Position numbers and translations under genes: made by a program
The notes under the pieces: model-generated
Seen by the model: only the letters and a program-made list of their open reading frames with translations
The model's database searches: none
What the model was told of the DNA's origin: nothing
NCBI GenBank assembly: GCA_030512335.1
Contig: JAULSU010000001.1
Location: forward strand, 3,100,001-3,164,000
Source: Immersiella caudata
Lineage: Eukaryota; Ascomycota; Sordariomycetes; Sordariales; Lasiosphaeriaceae
Length of the DNA: 64,000 bases
Direction: 5' to 3'
Part shown: positions 23,166 through 34,685 of the stretch, piece by piece
How positions within the stretch are numbered: position 1 is the first letter of the stretch
How the letters are laid out: the number at the start of each line of letters is the position of its first letter

Positions 23166-25958
23166 ATGGCACGTCTCCCCAAGGCTGTGGTACCGACTCA
23201 CTACGATCTGCACGTCAAGTTGGACCTTGAAGCATTGACCTTCCAGGGCTCTGTCGTTGCACATCTCGATGTGCTCCAACAAACCAAGGCCATAGTGCTG
23301 CACTCGAATGAGCTGGAAATCACCAACACGAGGATTCTCACTGTCTCGGGCACCCCAACGACCATTTCTACAGATAAGTTGGAGTTTGACACAGACCAGC
23401 AGACGGTCACGATTCCTGTCGGCGAAGAGCTCTCCGCTGGCTCCAAGATCACGCTTTACCAATCCTTCCAAGGCACGATCAAGGAGTACGGACTGTCTCC
23501 CGGCTTCCAATGGACTGGTTATAAAACTTCGAGCGGGGAGTCGAAGAGGGCGTATTCCACAAGCTGCGAGCCGATCGGCGCACGCTGCATCTTCCCGTGC
23601 CTCGATGAGCCGGAGCACAAGGCCACCGTCTCCTCTACCGTGGTAATCAACCAAGACCTGGTGTGCATAAGCAACATGGACATTGCCTCCGAACAGACCA
23701 CACCGTCAGAGGAGGCCGAGTCCGGCATCACCAAGAAAGTCGTGTTCAACAGGACACCACGAACGTCCACTTACCTCATCTGCTTCGCCATCGGCGAATT
23801 TGACTTTATCCAGTCCAGCCAACTTGACTTCCCTGTGCGTGTGTACGCCCTGCGGGGCGCAAACCTCCAATATGGATCTTACATGTTGAAAGTGGCCGTT
23901 GACGCTTTGGACCGTTACCAGCAGCTCTTTGATCTCGCGTACCCGCTCCCCAAGCTTGACCTGGTTGCTATGCCGGATGCTGGAGCGCTGGAGAACTGGG
24001 GGTGTATAGTCTTCGGAGAGCGGTTTATCTTGCTCGATCCCGAAACAACTGCGGCAAAGTCATGGCAAATGGCCGCAGAAACCCTCTGCCATGAAATCGC
24101 CCATCAGTGGTTTGGCAACTTGGTTACCATGGCCTGGTGGGATGACCTCTGGCTCAACGAGGCCTTTGCCGAGTGGGCCGGCTTCTACGCTGTTGATAAA
24201 ATGTTCCCCGAGTGGCAGTACTGGCTCCATTTTGTGGCTGCTGATCCTGACCCCGAGGCCATGGCGTTTTACCAGGGCGCGTTGGACATGGACTCCACCC
24301 GGACAAGCCACCCGATCTACAACCCAAAGGCTTCGCCTGACCGGATGGGCGAGCTCTTCGACAACATCACATACATGAAGGGTGCTTCTTTGCTCAGGAT
24401 GCTCTGCCACTGTCTGGGAACCGATTCGTTCATCGAAGGTGTCAGGGGCTACCTGAAGAAGCACGCGTATTCGAACGCCACAACCAACGATCTGTGGAGC
24501 GCTTTGGGTGCCAGCACGTCCACGGATGTGGAAAGGTTGATGCGGGAATGGACAAAGGACATGGGATATCCCATCCTCTCGGTGACCGAAGACAACACGA
24601 CGAAGGGGTCCCAGACCGTAACACTCGAGCAGCATCGATATCTCCAATCCGTCACCGTCACACCCAAAGAAGACAAAGCCGTTTGGCACGTCCCCCTGAA
24701 CATACAGACTGCTAGTGCAGCGACTCGAACCCCCAGGCCACTCTTGCTCACCTCGCGCCAGCAGACCTACCCAGTGGATCTCGACTTTTACAAGATCAAC
24801 TCCGGCCAAATTGGCCTCTATCGAGTCTGTTACCCCCCTTCTCGCCTGAAAACGTTTGGGGCACAGCTCTCATCCGGCCATCTCTCCCCAGAAGACCGTG
24901 CTGGCCTGGTATCCGACGTCCACGCTCTTGTTTCGTCTTCCCTCTCAACCCCTATTCGCACAGCCGACCTTCTCGAATTTCTGCTGCAGTTTAAACACAG
25001 CAACGAAAAGAGCTTTTTGGTCTGGCGGCAGATATTCTACACCCTCTCCAAGCTCCGCCAGGCGTTTCTCTTTTCATCTTCCGAGACCAACAACGCGTTG
25101 CGGCGTTTCCACCAAGACTTGACACTCTCTGGTCTGCCTCACCAGGTGTGGGATATCAAGTCAAACGACCCCGTCTCAAATCAGAGTGCAAAAGCGCTAT
25201 TCTTCTCGCAAGCTGCTGGCTATGAGCCGGTAAACAAGGTGGCAGCAGAGCTCTTCGCCAAGTTCATGGCGGGAGATGCGAAGGCATTCAATGCCAACAT
25301 CAGGAAATATGTCTTCCAAGCTGTCACCAGCAGCAATGACGTTGGTCTAGTAAGTGAAACAGGCGAAACTACAGAAGGCCACCCAACTAACACCTGCAAC
25401 TACTTAGTTCGACTCCATCCTCAACCTAGCACTCAATACGCAAGACCCCGAGATTCGCACGGATGCCTTTGTTTCCCTAGGCTATGCGACCGACAACACT
25501 TTGATTCAAAAGGCTTTATCCCTGATGACATCTGAAGACACTTCATTCAACACGCTCGAGAAATGGTTTCTTCTCAACGCGCTGCAAGCGGATCGAGCCG
25601 GGGCAGAAGCGTCGTGGGAATGGCTCAGAGCGAGCTGGGCTGACTCCATCCAAGGAAAGTTTGGAGCGGTGACTGTGGGACGATGGGTGGGCAGCTGCAC
25701 GGCGAGTCTGTCTACTAGGAAGCAGTTGGGAGAGGTGGAGGAGTTCCTGATCACCGGAGGTGTTGAGGTGAGTTGAACAACTTGTGGAGGCCGAGACGGA
25801 TTGAGAGTTCGGTGCGCTAACGAAGAATTCAGGATAAACACAAAAAGGCGTTTGAACAGGCTGTTGCGGGGATTGAAGCGAGGACGGCTTGGGTTGAGCG
25901 AGATGGAAAAGGGGTTGAGGCTTGGCTGGACGGTTGGGGCGGGAAACGGAGCGGATGA
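23166..25958 (+). CDS. M1-family zinc aminopeptidase (AAP1/APE2-like)
   Basis: Exons 23166-25349, 25408-25767 and 25833-25958 give 889 aa. Both introns have GTRAGT donors and YAG acceptors and keep frame. The protein is full length for the M1 family: N-terminal beta domain (VVPTHYDLHVK), a GALEN substrate-binding motif near residue 272 (a conservative variant of GAMEN), the zinc site HEIAH at 309-313 and the third ligand Glu332 in WLNEAFAEW. A C-terminal ERAP1-like helical domain follows. These enzymes remove N-terminal residues from peptides. There is no clear targeting signal, so a cytosolic role like yeast Aap1 or Ape2 is likely. It starts 230 bases after the small secreted ORF. Confidence 0.93.
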
Positions 25959-27827
25959 GGGGGGCCGCCCCCCCCCCCCCACTTACGCGATGTATCCGTT
26001 TGACCGCACTGCAAGGATTTGGAGATGCTATTCCCCCATTCTTTTGCTATCTAGTTAAATACTTAAGTAGGCAAGGCGGATGTAGCTGCTGCGTTTCACA
26101 AGACGGTTGGCACCCTTCGGTCTAGACACCTGCGGGCGTGCGTGCTCGCAGAACGAGGACAGACAGCAGAGTGTTGTGAACCCCACCATCCCCATGTGAC
26201 CTCCACCTGCGTTGCAGCATGGGAAGCAACCCACCAAGCGTTGCATCTGCCCGCTGGCTCGGTCTAGCCAATTCCCGGCCGGGGAGATAAGAAAGCGGAA
26301 AACCTGACTGTTGTCCAATGGTACCGAGGCGTGCCAGAGGCGGCAAGATCTGGTTGAGTTGACATGCCAAGCCCACACGCTCTTTGGCGTTTACCTCAGG
26401 GAACTCAACCACTCCAGATTGGCGAGAAAGCCGTCCGTCCAATGAACAAACGCCGGTCTTGATTGATTCGTGGTCTGTTCTGCTTCGCCGGTCTACAGCA
26501 CCTCGAGCTACCTGCTGCGTGCACACTGCAAGCAGATTGCATGCATGCACCCATGCATGCAGAGGTAAGGTAGGCAGCTTTCCTTACATGGGGGGTTTGA
26601 CAACCGGTCAGTCCGCCTCAGCTCTGTCCGTTTGCTAGCAGTTGGGTGGGAGGCGGCAAACTTGGCGATGGGGTGGGTGGGGATAGCGAGTCTCCTACCG
26701 ACCTGTGAGTTCGGGCGCACCCTCGCCATCAACCTGCTCGTTATCGGAAGGTGGCGTGACCAAGACTGTTTGGATATGCGAGTTGCCTCCGCAGCTCCGG
26801 ACAAGCTCGATGCCGGTAGCCGTCAGGACGCCGGCGATGGCTTCTTCCCCGCAATACATGACTGCACGAAGTTGCTAGTCCACGGTACGTACTCCAAGAC
26901 GACGGGAGGTCCACCCTCGCGTCTGAATCTTCCCCGCTGGTGAGGTAGGTGAAAATCCTGGCTGAGCGGGGAAGCTCCTTCAAGCTTTCGAGGCTGGGTT
27001 GGTCCCTGTTGATGGTGCGAGTCTAAACGACGCTGGAGGAACTTTGCCACTGGGGGGGGTGGGGGCTGTCTTAGGTCTTTGGGGGCGAGTCGTGACTATC
27101 TATGGTGGGTTTGGAGATAGCATCGCATACCTCATCGGGCTAGAAATCTCCGGGATACAATAGTCAAGCTCCGAGGTATGATCAACGGGATGTTGCGCAT
27201 TGTATTAGGGACTGTCAGAAACATGAGCGATGAGTCTCGTACCACGTTTCACGCCCTGATTTTATTTTTGAAGATTTTGTCCAAATACCCACACCAAAGG
27301 GCCTTCCCTAATGTCTCGTGCTCGAATCGTGCCTGCTCTGTTTCACAATCTCCTTGCCAGTTTTTTTTTTGGGCACCAGGTACTTTGCTCGATACTTTGC
27401 CCTGATGATCTCGAACGCTGTAAACTACCTCCGTCCATAGCAAGCAACCAAATTAGCGCCCATCGAAGGTTCAAGGCTGATATCATCTTTTACCTCAGGC
27501 TGTGGCGATTTGGGACGCGGATCTCGAAATGTCACGGACCGCCGCCCTCGATCCGATAAAGTGCAAGATTTCGTTGTGCTCAGGCACTGTCGCTGGCTTG
27601 TACGGGGACCAGGCGAGTTGCGTTTGCACAAGATTTAGAAGATGTGTGCCTGTGTGAGAAGTGAGAGGATGATGCTAGTGGCTCATCTGGAGTGTCGTCG
27701 CGCACAGATCACAATGCATGGCAGGAAAAGGGGCATGTCAACAAAACGGCCCAAGGCAACGACCCAGAGGTGAAGGTCCATTATTAAAAGAAAAAAAAAA
27801 GCAAAAGCAAAAGCAAACAAAAACCAT

Positions 27828-27976
27828 GGGTATCCGCCCCGCAAGAATCCCAACACGGACAAAAGGGCATCCGCCCACCGGAAATCCCAACACCAACAAA
27901 TGGGCATATGCCCAACCAAACACCACCCACCCACCCACCCAAAACTCCATCGCCAAATCAATGGGCATCCGCCCCT
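27828..27976. repeat. Degenerate 37-bp minisatellite with GGGCAT..GCCC palindromes
   Basis: GGGYATCCGCCC-like cores start at 27828, 27865, 27902 and 27963. The first three are spaced exactly 37 bp apart and share an AATCCCAACAC-type spacer in the first two units. The fourth follows an insertion of CCCA repeats. The cores are near-perfect inverted repeats. Confidence 0.75.
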
Positions 27977-28018
27977 CCAAAAACCCCACCCCGCCCCAAC
28001 ACCTAATCCCCCATCCAA

Positions 28019-28060
28019 ATCCTCCTCTCCTCCTCCTCTCCTCCTCCTCCTCCTCCTCCA
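28019..28060. repeat. TCC microsatellite
   Basis: TCCTCC runs lie 80-120 bases downstream of the stop of the BTB gene and may be in its 3' UTR. Confidence 0.8.
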
Positions 28061-28137
28061 CGCGCATGCGGCAACCAAACTTGCATGCAGCCAAACCTCC
28101 CTGACGCGGGCCTCCACTTAGGCACCGGCAGGCCGAC

Positions 28138-30465
28138 CTAGGTCGGAAGCGACGAGCCAGATTGGCTCGGCTGCCACCGGACGGAGCCACTGTGGTGACT
28201 CCGTGCCGGCAGCGGCAGCACGAGCAGGTGCGTCTCTGTGTCTTGCCACAGAGGCTCCCACTCGGACTCGTAGAGGATGGCCAACATGAAGTTGGTATTC
28301 CCCCATAGCACGGGTTTCATCGCCCGCATCAATCCTCCGAACGCGGCCCTCAACGGCAGGTTTGCCGGTCGAGCGCTGCGGTCGTCGAATATCATTTGCA
28401 GGCCCCTCTTGACCGACAGAAAGAGGGGGTGCGTCAGGGCGAGCGGACGCACCACTTTGATGAGGGCCGCCGAGTTGGCCTCGTAGAAGTCGGCGGCTTC
28501 GCAGAAGCGCTCGGCGGCGAAGTCCATCATCGCGGGCACATCCAACATCACACCACACACGTACTTGAAGACGTGGAGGTGGACGTACTCACCGGTCAGC
28601 GCCTCCTCGATACTCGTGACCCGCCCTCCAGCGTACGAGAGGTCGTACATGAACTGAAGGGCGTGCCCCACAATGGGTGGCTCGACAAAGGGTATGTCGT
28701 CGACCACCACAAGTTGGGGCTCGGTCTCCTGTGAAGCGGTTAGCATTGATTGAAAGTCTGTGGTGAGAGTGGGGAGATACTTACGAGCCTTTCTGCCGGC
28801 AAGACACCCTCCCCCCGGAAGTACCCCGACTCCCGCCACAAGAGCGCACGATGAGCAGGCCAGGTGGTACCCTTGCACTTGACCAGGAATTCAATCCCGA
28901 GGGGCGTCTTCCACAGGCTAATATGACCCAAGTCAGTATGTAGGCAAACCAAAACAAAAGAAAGCCAAAAAGAAAAAAAACTCAAGGGAAGAACTCACTC
29001 AAGGTGACCGAGGTCATGGGCATCCACCAAAGCCTGCACGTACGCGCGTCTTGCCAGCAGGGTCGCTTCCCTCTCCGCTTCCTCCACCCGCTGCTGCCCC
29101 TCCGCCAGAGATACGGAGAGGCCACCAACCGCTGCCGAAAGGGAGTTGACAGCGTCGTCGTTGGGGGCGGGGGAGGCGACGACGGAGGGGGAGGGCTGGG
29201 CACTTCCCTTGTTATCACTGCTATCACCCTGTTTACCGATGTTAGTTAATTTTTTTTCCCTCTCTTTTTGGGTTTCGCAGTAGAGAGCTTACCTTGCCAG
29301 GGGCGACAGCGGTGGCCGCATCCGCGGACTTTGCGCTGGCCGGCGCGCTGTTGGAAGGAGAGGCCGGGCCCGGCCCCGACCTCTCCTTCCCGTTCCTGTT
29401 GTTGCGCGGCTTGCTGGGCATCTCGTCGTCGTCGCTGGTGGCGGCGGCGGCAAAGGTGGTGGTGGTGGTGGCGACGAGCGGCGGGAAGGATGGAGCCGAC
29501 GCGATGATGTCGCCCAGACGACGAGAGGCGAGGACGGCGGCGGAAACGGAGCCGGAGCCAGAGGAGACGTCGGCGGCACGGACGGGCGAGGAATCTGCCG
29601 TCACGTACGGCGGCGAGGCCGAGGACACGCTGCTTGGTGGGGAAGCGGCGCTGGTGCTGGTGCGCAGCGGGGAGGGACTAGCGAGGGGAGTTGCCGCGGT
29701 GCCGCGGCCGGAGCTGATGACGGGGAAAGTGCCAGCGGAACTTGGTACGAGAAAAGGTGGCGCGGTCAAGGACGGGACGAAAGAGGAAGCGGCGGCCAGA
29801 GACGAGACGGAAATCGCAGATGATGCGCTGGTGGTGGTGGCTGGATGGGAGAGAGAACCAACCGCGCTGTTGTTCTGGGGAAGCTTGATTGCTTCCTGCT
29901 TGCCGCTGAATTTCGAATAAATAATCGTGGGCTGCGTCAGGTGAGCGGGCTCCGCGGTGACATCGTCGGCCAGCTGCGAGGGCTGAGAAGGACCCGCGTC
30001 GACACCGGCAACCAGGTGGTAGGGTTCCGCGGTGACCGCGCCAGTTGGTTGCCGTGACGAACTATAGGGCTGGTTGCCCTCGTTGCTCTGGTTGCTCTCG
30101 ACGATAAACGGCTTGCCTGGGACAAAAGGTGCGGCTGTGGCAACTGGAACAAAACTGCTCGGCTTCTTCTTCGCGACGACCTCTTCCTTGGTAACGGCTG
30201 CTTTGGCGACGGCCTCCTTCGTGACGGCCTCCTTCTTTGACGACACTACCTTCTTTGGTGACGCTGCCTTTGGTGACACTGACTTCTCGGCAGGGTAGAA
30301 ACCTGGTGCCAACACCTCTTTCTTTACGGGGGAACAACCTGGTGCAACTGCGGACTCTTTCTCGACTGGAGAACGGTTTCGTGCTACTACCGGCTTCTTC
30401 TTGTCGGGCGAGAATCCTGGGAATGTCGTGGGCCAATCCTCAACGTTTGGCTTCACAACAGGCAT
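28138..30465 (-). CDS. BTB/POZ-domain protein with long disordered N-terminus
   Basis: Minus-strand exons 30465-29293, 29228-28999, 28917-28785 and 28728-28138 give 708 aa. The introns are GTAAGC...AACAG, GTGAGT...TTAG and GTAAGT...ACAG, all in frame. The N-terminal 390 residues are Ser/Ala/Lys/Val-rich with SPVKKE-type repeats. A short coiled coil (EGQQRVEEAEREATLL) precedes a fungal BTB fold (FLVKCKGTTWPAHRALLWRES, then FVEPPIVGHALQFMYDLSY and HLHVFKYVCGVMLDVP). BTB domains mediate dimerisation and often recruit CUL3. No second domain is visible. The frame continues upstream of 30465 but is cut by a TAG at 30568-30570, beyond which a matching Lys/Ala/Ser-rich ORF begins at ATG 30759. The true start is therefore uncertain, or the allele is broken. 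Confidence 0.78.
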
Positions 30466-30567
30466 GTTCTTCTTTGTGGCGGCTGCGTACGAGAACGGGA
30501 CAGGGCTCACTTTGTCGCTGGTAACGGCGTTGTTGGTACCCTTGACGCCCTCGACTGGGTCGACCTT

Positions 30568-30759
30568 CTAGGTCGACTCAGTCTTCGGGATCGCATCGGT
30601 GCCCTTGGTGGAGGCCTTGCGAATGTCGCCAGACGCCTCAGAAACGGAGAAAGAGGCCTTATCTGCACTATCAGACGCCTTTCCAACATTTTCGGAGGCC
30701 TTGGACGGGTTGGAAGAGCCCTTCTTGTTATTGCGAAGGGCGTGGGCGTACGACTTCAT
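30568..30759 (-). pseudogene. Upstream in-frame segment of the BTB gene ending at a TAG
   Basis: A 63-residue ORF (MKSYAHALRNNKKGSS..., rich in Lys-Ala-Ser) ends at TAG 30568-30570 in exactly the same frame as the BTB protein. The frame then stays open into the annotated start. Its composition matches the BTB N-terminus, so it looks like the original start region separated by one nonsense codon. Confidence 0.5.
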
Positions 30760-32088
30760 GGTGTCGGTTGGGATTGGTGGATGCGTCAACTGAAGTGCCT
30801 GGTGCGTCAGTGAGTGTTCGGGATGCCTCAGAAAAAAAGTCATGGACGCATTTTTCAAAATCAAAGAGGCCTCTCGTCTCTAAGCAAAGGCCTCTCACAT
30901 CCCGACCGGGGCCTATAGCAATGGTCTATATCCCTCAATGGAGCTCTTGCGACGGGTTGAGGGAGATAGACTGACGCCTGCTTGGGAACTGGATGTTGGG
31001 TGACAGGAATGACAGAAGGGCATCGGTGGAAATCAACAGTGGGCGATCGGATCATCTCCGCCCGGCAGCATCGCGATAAGCCGATAGCTGGTATTTTCGC
31101 GATAACTCAGGCAAGCCAAGGGACGGAGAACCGCGTACGATTGGGAAGGGACGAAGCGGAACCGCGACGGAATGAAACCAAAGGATAAGACTGAATGGAA
31201 TACTGACTTACATGTAACAAGGCTAGTCCGCTGTTGGTCGGCGACGAGAAGTTCTTCACGGTCGGGCTGTGAGGAGGTTAGAGTGGGAGGGCTTTGAAAG
31301 GGTTTCAAACCGTCAACGGGGAGGGAGGGTGGCCGCCCGGTCGGGTGCGATCGGTCTCTGCCTTACAAGAGCTGAAAGAGGACGGCTGGTCAAAGGACTT
31401 TCTTGAAGAAGCTTGGTGGTGGCTGAGTCTTTACGACGAGAACGAAGATGGTGAGGTCTTTTTGAAGTGGTAAAGGCTAGGAAGCTGGCTGCTCTTCAGG
31501 AAAGTTGTTGGTGGTGGGAGGATGGAGAAAAGTGTCAAGGCGGAATTGCTTCTCAAGAATTTATACCCCGCGCTAGGGATGTGAGTATCGACGGGGATGA
31601 AATGGCCAGACACGACCTCGGACGCGACTTCAGACGGAAATCACACGGTCACGCGCTTTCGACGAGGCCGAGCAGTGTGGGTGGAAACCACGAGAATTAT
31701 GCGGCGAATCTGGACGACGTCATCAAAAAGAACCAGACCCTTTATCTCAGGGGTGTATCCGATTCCTTTCTCAATCCCACACCACCCGTCGATACTTAAA
31801 AACATCATGAAGCCCAACCCAAGAATTCAAAGAGAGTTTCAGGAGGAGAAGGTTTTTGATTTATCTAAAGCCGGCATTGACAAACATTCAGAGCTGTACT
31901 CCCAGCCAACATGATGTAAGTCCGCCTTTGTGGTAAAGTTCCCTTGTCAACATATATGACAATAAGACTGGCCAGTACGTCCTCGTCCAGAAACCCCTGA
32001 AGCACATACCATCTTAAGAAAATCTTGACCGAGATCAGTCACCCCTTTCTTCGCCGACTTGAGGAACTGGTAACTCACCCAGGTATGT
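30760..32088. other. Spacer of about 1.3 kb
   Basis: It holds the promoter and UTR of the BTB gene and the 3' flank of the next gene. Only short ORFs occur; I see nothing else. Confidence 0.4.
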
Positions 32089-32475
32089 TTAATACCGATA
32101 GGACCGACTCGAGGATCGCTCCTCAGTGTCATTGCGAATGGTTGCCTCAATGGGCAGCCCAGCTATGCACCCAAAGCTGACCATCGGGACTCCAAGACGG
32201 AGAAGATCAATCGAAGAGAGGTCGTTGAAAGCACCGATGAAATAGACGACAGGCACAACTGCAGAAGCCCCGATGTAGCCCCCAGTTTGGCATCCTCTTC
32301 CAAAACCCGTGTTTGAGAACACCTCCACAAGTTTTTCAAAGAGTGGCGCGGTCAGCATTGTAGCTAGTGCAGCGAAGCACCACATCAACAATCCGCCTCC
32401 AGCCTTGCTTTTGATCCCGGCGAAATGGAGGAGCGCATGGATAGCCACCGTCAAGAAGAGGATTTCGGTAGGCAT
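32089..32475 (-). CDS. Small predicted multi-pass membrane protein
   Basis: A single exon of 128 aa starts at ATG 32475 (MPTEILFLTVAIHALLHF). Four hydrophobic stretches are visible, around residues 4-20, 29-50, 66-86 and 94-110, followed by a short Arg/Ser-rich tail. I do not recognise a family. The upstream in-frame sequence to 32715 reads like 5' UTR. The C-terminus could continue through an unrecognised intron, as a GTGAGT lies shortly after the stop on this strand. Confidence 0.5.
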   Translation of the reverse strand: MPTEILFLTVAIHALLHFAGIKSKAGGGLLMWCFAALATMLTAPLFEKLVEVFSNTGFGRGCQTGGYIGASAVVPVVYFIGAFNDLSSIDLLRLGVPMVSFGCIAGLPIEATIRNDTEERSSSRSYRY

Positions 32476-33071
32476 TATGCTTGTTTCGTGGTCCTTTGTG
32501 AAGAGGCCGTCGTATTGAGGTTGCGTTGTGTCGCGAGTCAATGTGACTTGATGTTGGTGGGGAAATGGAACTTGAGAGTGATGAAGAGGAAGAGGAAAGG
32601 GGGAAATAGGCACCTTTAAACTGCTGCTCACAAAAGCATGTGCCGTCACTGCCGTGAACTGGAAGGCTTGGAAAGAGCAGACGGTAAGTTTCGCCACCTT
32701 CCCGCCATCTTTCACCGGTCATAGGGACCTTAAACCTTTCCCTCAATCATTGCTCCAAGGTCCCGTACTTTTAACTATCATTTTCAGAGCCGAGGCGCCG
32801 AAATTACTATTTACAATCACCCGTCTACAAGCATGAATCACAAGCACGCTAATGCACCAAACTATATCTCCTGTTTGAAAATGCAAACAAATACCCAATG
32901 TTGGGCACACAGGAAGATTTGAACGCCTAGAGTTTTATCCTCCCCGTTTCAGGGAAATGAATCTTATTTGTGGTATTATGTAGCGCTGTTGATGATTGCG
33001 ACCAAACTCGGGGCCATTGGGTATCATCACAAACAACAGCGCAGAAACGCGTACACAATCTATAGCACCCG
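32476..33071. other. Spacer between the membrane-protein gene and PXR1
   Basis: About 600 bp holding the 5' region of the membrane-protein gene and the PXR1 3' UTR. No further coding signal. Confidence 0.4.
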
Positions 33072-34273
33072 CTATGACTTGATCATGAAGATCTGAAAGA
33101 GTTAGTCTGCCGAAGTAGAGCACCAGGGGGTAAGGAGAAGATCTTACCTGATTCAACGCCGTGCTGTCCGTGAATGCCAGTTTCTTCTGCGCAATGAACT
33201 TCTGCCTTGCCAAGTAGCGACTCGAGCCCATGATAGTCGGGGTTGAACTCCCACTTAAAACAGGAGTTGAGGTTCCGCTCGTAGCCATTGAAGCTGAATT
33301 CCCTTTCCTCCGCTTTTTCTCAGTCGATGTGTCGTCCCCAGACTCTGTGGCTGACTTGGATGCTGCCTTCTCCGCTCGCCGCTTGTCCTTGCGCTCCTGC
33401 TTCTCCTGTTTTTCCCGTTCTCTCCTCTCCTTTCTCTCTGCCTTGGACTCCTTGATGTCTGCCTCCTTGGAGCTTTGCTCGGCACTCGAGGCGTCCTCAT
33501 CGCTGTCATCAGTTGTCTTGCGCTTCTTTGACTTCTTCTCCTTTGACAAAGCCTCCGCATCGACCTCAGCCTCAGCCTCAGCCTTCCTCTTCTTTGACTT
33601 CTTTGACTTCTTATCCTTCTTCTCTTTCTTCGCCTTCTTCCTCTCCTCTCCATCGGAGCTGTCCTCGGCTGTTTTCCTCTTCTTGGACCGCTTCTTGGAA
33701 GGCGCCGCCTCCTCCGTCTCCTCCTCCGAGGTCACCGTAGACCCTGTCGCAGAACTCGGTTGTGACACTTCCTTTTTCCCAGAGGGCGAATCTACCACCT
33801 GATCACCAACCAGAAAGCCCCCGCTCACGAACCGGATCGTGCCCAACTTCCTCTCCACGTAAACATTCAGCTTGTGGTCCTCGCGGGCTTTCCTCTCCGA
33901 CTCCAGGGCATCCTCGCTCTTGCCATTCAGCCGCCCCAGCAGCATCTGGAAGGCATCCAACCCTGTGCATTCATCACCGTTGTTCCGCTTTGCGCCGAGG
34001 CCTAGCTGGTCGTCTTTGAGCACCACGCGGATGTGCGTCGAGTTCGCTTCGGTGTGCCACTGGGCGTGCTCGGCACCTTGGACTCCGAGGTATTGGCCCG
34101 GCTCCCATCCTTGGGACCTAAGCATACGCTGGCCAAAGGTCTCGGTATTTCGCGACCATTTGGTGTTGTTAGGGTCGGTCCCCAGCTTTCGCTTGCTATT
34201 CAAGTTTATTAGCATTTAAAAAATTAAAACCTTTTGCGATGCGGCCTCACTTTTTGGCCGCGGCGAGACCCAT
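33072..34273 (-). CDS. PXR1: G-patch protein PXR1 (PINX1 homolog), rRNA processing and telomerase control
   Basis: Minus-strand exons 34273-34251, 34195-33148 and 33092-33072 give 363 aa. The first exon encodes only MGLAAAK plus two bases. The last encodes seven codons (IFMIKS and stop), matching the short conserved end of the family. The N-terminus (KNKRKLGTDPNNTKWSR) and the G-patch (GQRMLRSQGWEPGQYLG through LGLGAKR) are typical. A long Lys/Glu-rich tail with KKSKK and KEKK repeats fills the second half and probably directs nucleolar localisation and RNA binding. Family members activate the Prp43 helicase in ribosome and snoRNA maturation and inhibit telomerase. It is divergent from the coiled-coil gene at 34686. 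Confidence 0.95.
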
Positions 34274-34685
34274 GGTGAGTCAAGGAGTGCTCAGGTTTGC
34301 TGAGACCCTGATCTGTGTGGAGGATTTGGATGGGAGGGCGGTTCGTGTCTAAGGGTCTTCGGCGTGAAGTTATCAATCGTTATCGGGCTGGCGCTGAACT
34401 TTTTTTCTTTGGCGGGGCTCGCCAAGGCTTCTCACCCACACCGCTTTGTGGGTCAAAATTGAGTTGAGTTTGGTGCACGAGCCAGGTGCTCCATGGCAGG
34501 CTTGGTTGCAGGGTACTTACCTGCCGGGTTGTGCCTGCCGTGATGGCGGATGGTTACCCTCAAGCTTTTCATTGGGGTGTCGAATGCGATCGATGTATGT
34601 ATTTTGAGATTCTCAGACAATAAATCAATTTGAGCCACCTTCAGTTTCAAGCGCCAATTCTCCAAAGAAATCTATAAGCGGCACA
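34274..34685. promoter_or_regulatory. Divergent promoter region between PXR1 and the coiled-coil gene
   Basis: 412 bp between two start codons on opposite strands, so both genes must share or abut promoter elements here. No specific binding site is claimed. Confidence 0.5.

Larger units (their letters stand above)
25959..28137. other. Spacer of about 2.2 kb with simple repeats
   Basis: It begins with a run of 13 C at 25968-25980 in the aminopeptidase 3' region. A cluster of overlapping ATGCATGC palindromes lies at about 26538-26562. From about 27780 the sequence turns into an A-rich run, a minisatellite and a TCC microsatellite next to the BTB gene. No ORF is convincing. Confidence 0.45.

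Noticed and set aside
22737..23654. 305-codon minus-strand ORF
   Set aside because: Mostly antisense to the M1 aminopeptidase exon and without any domain.
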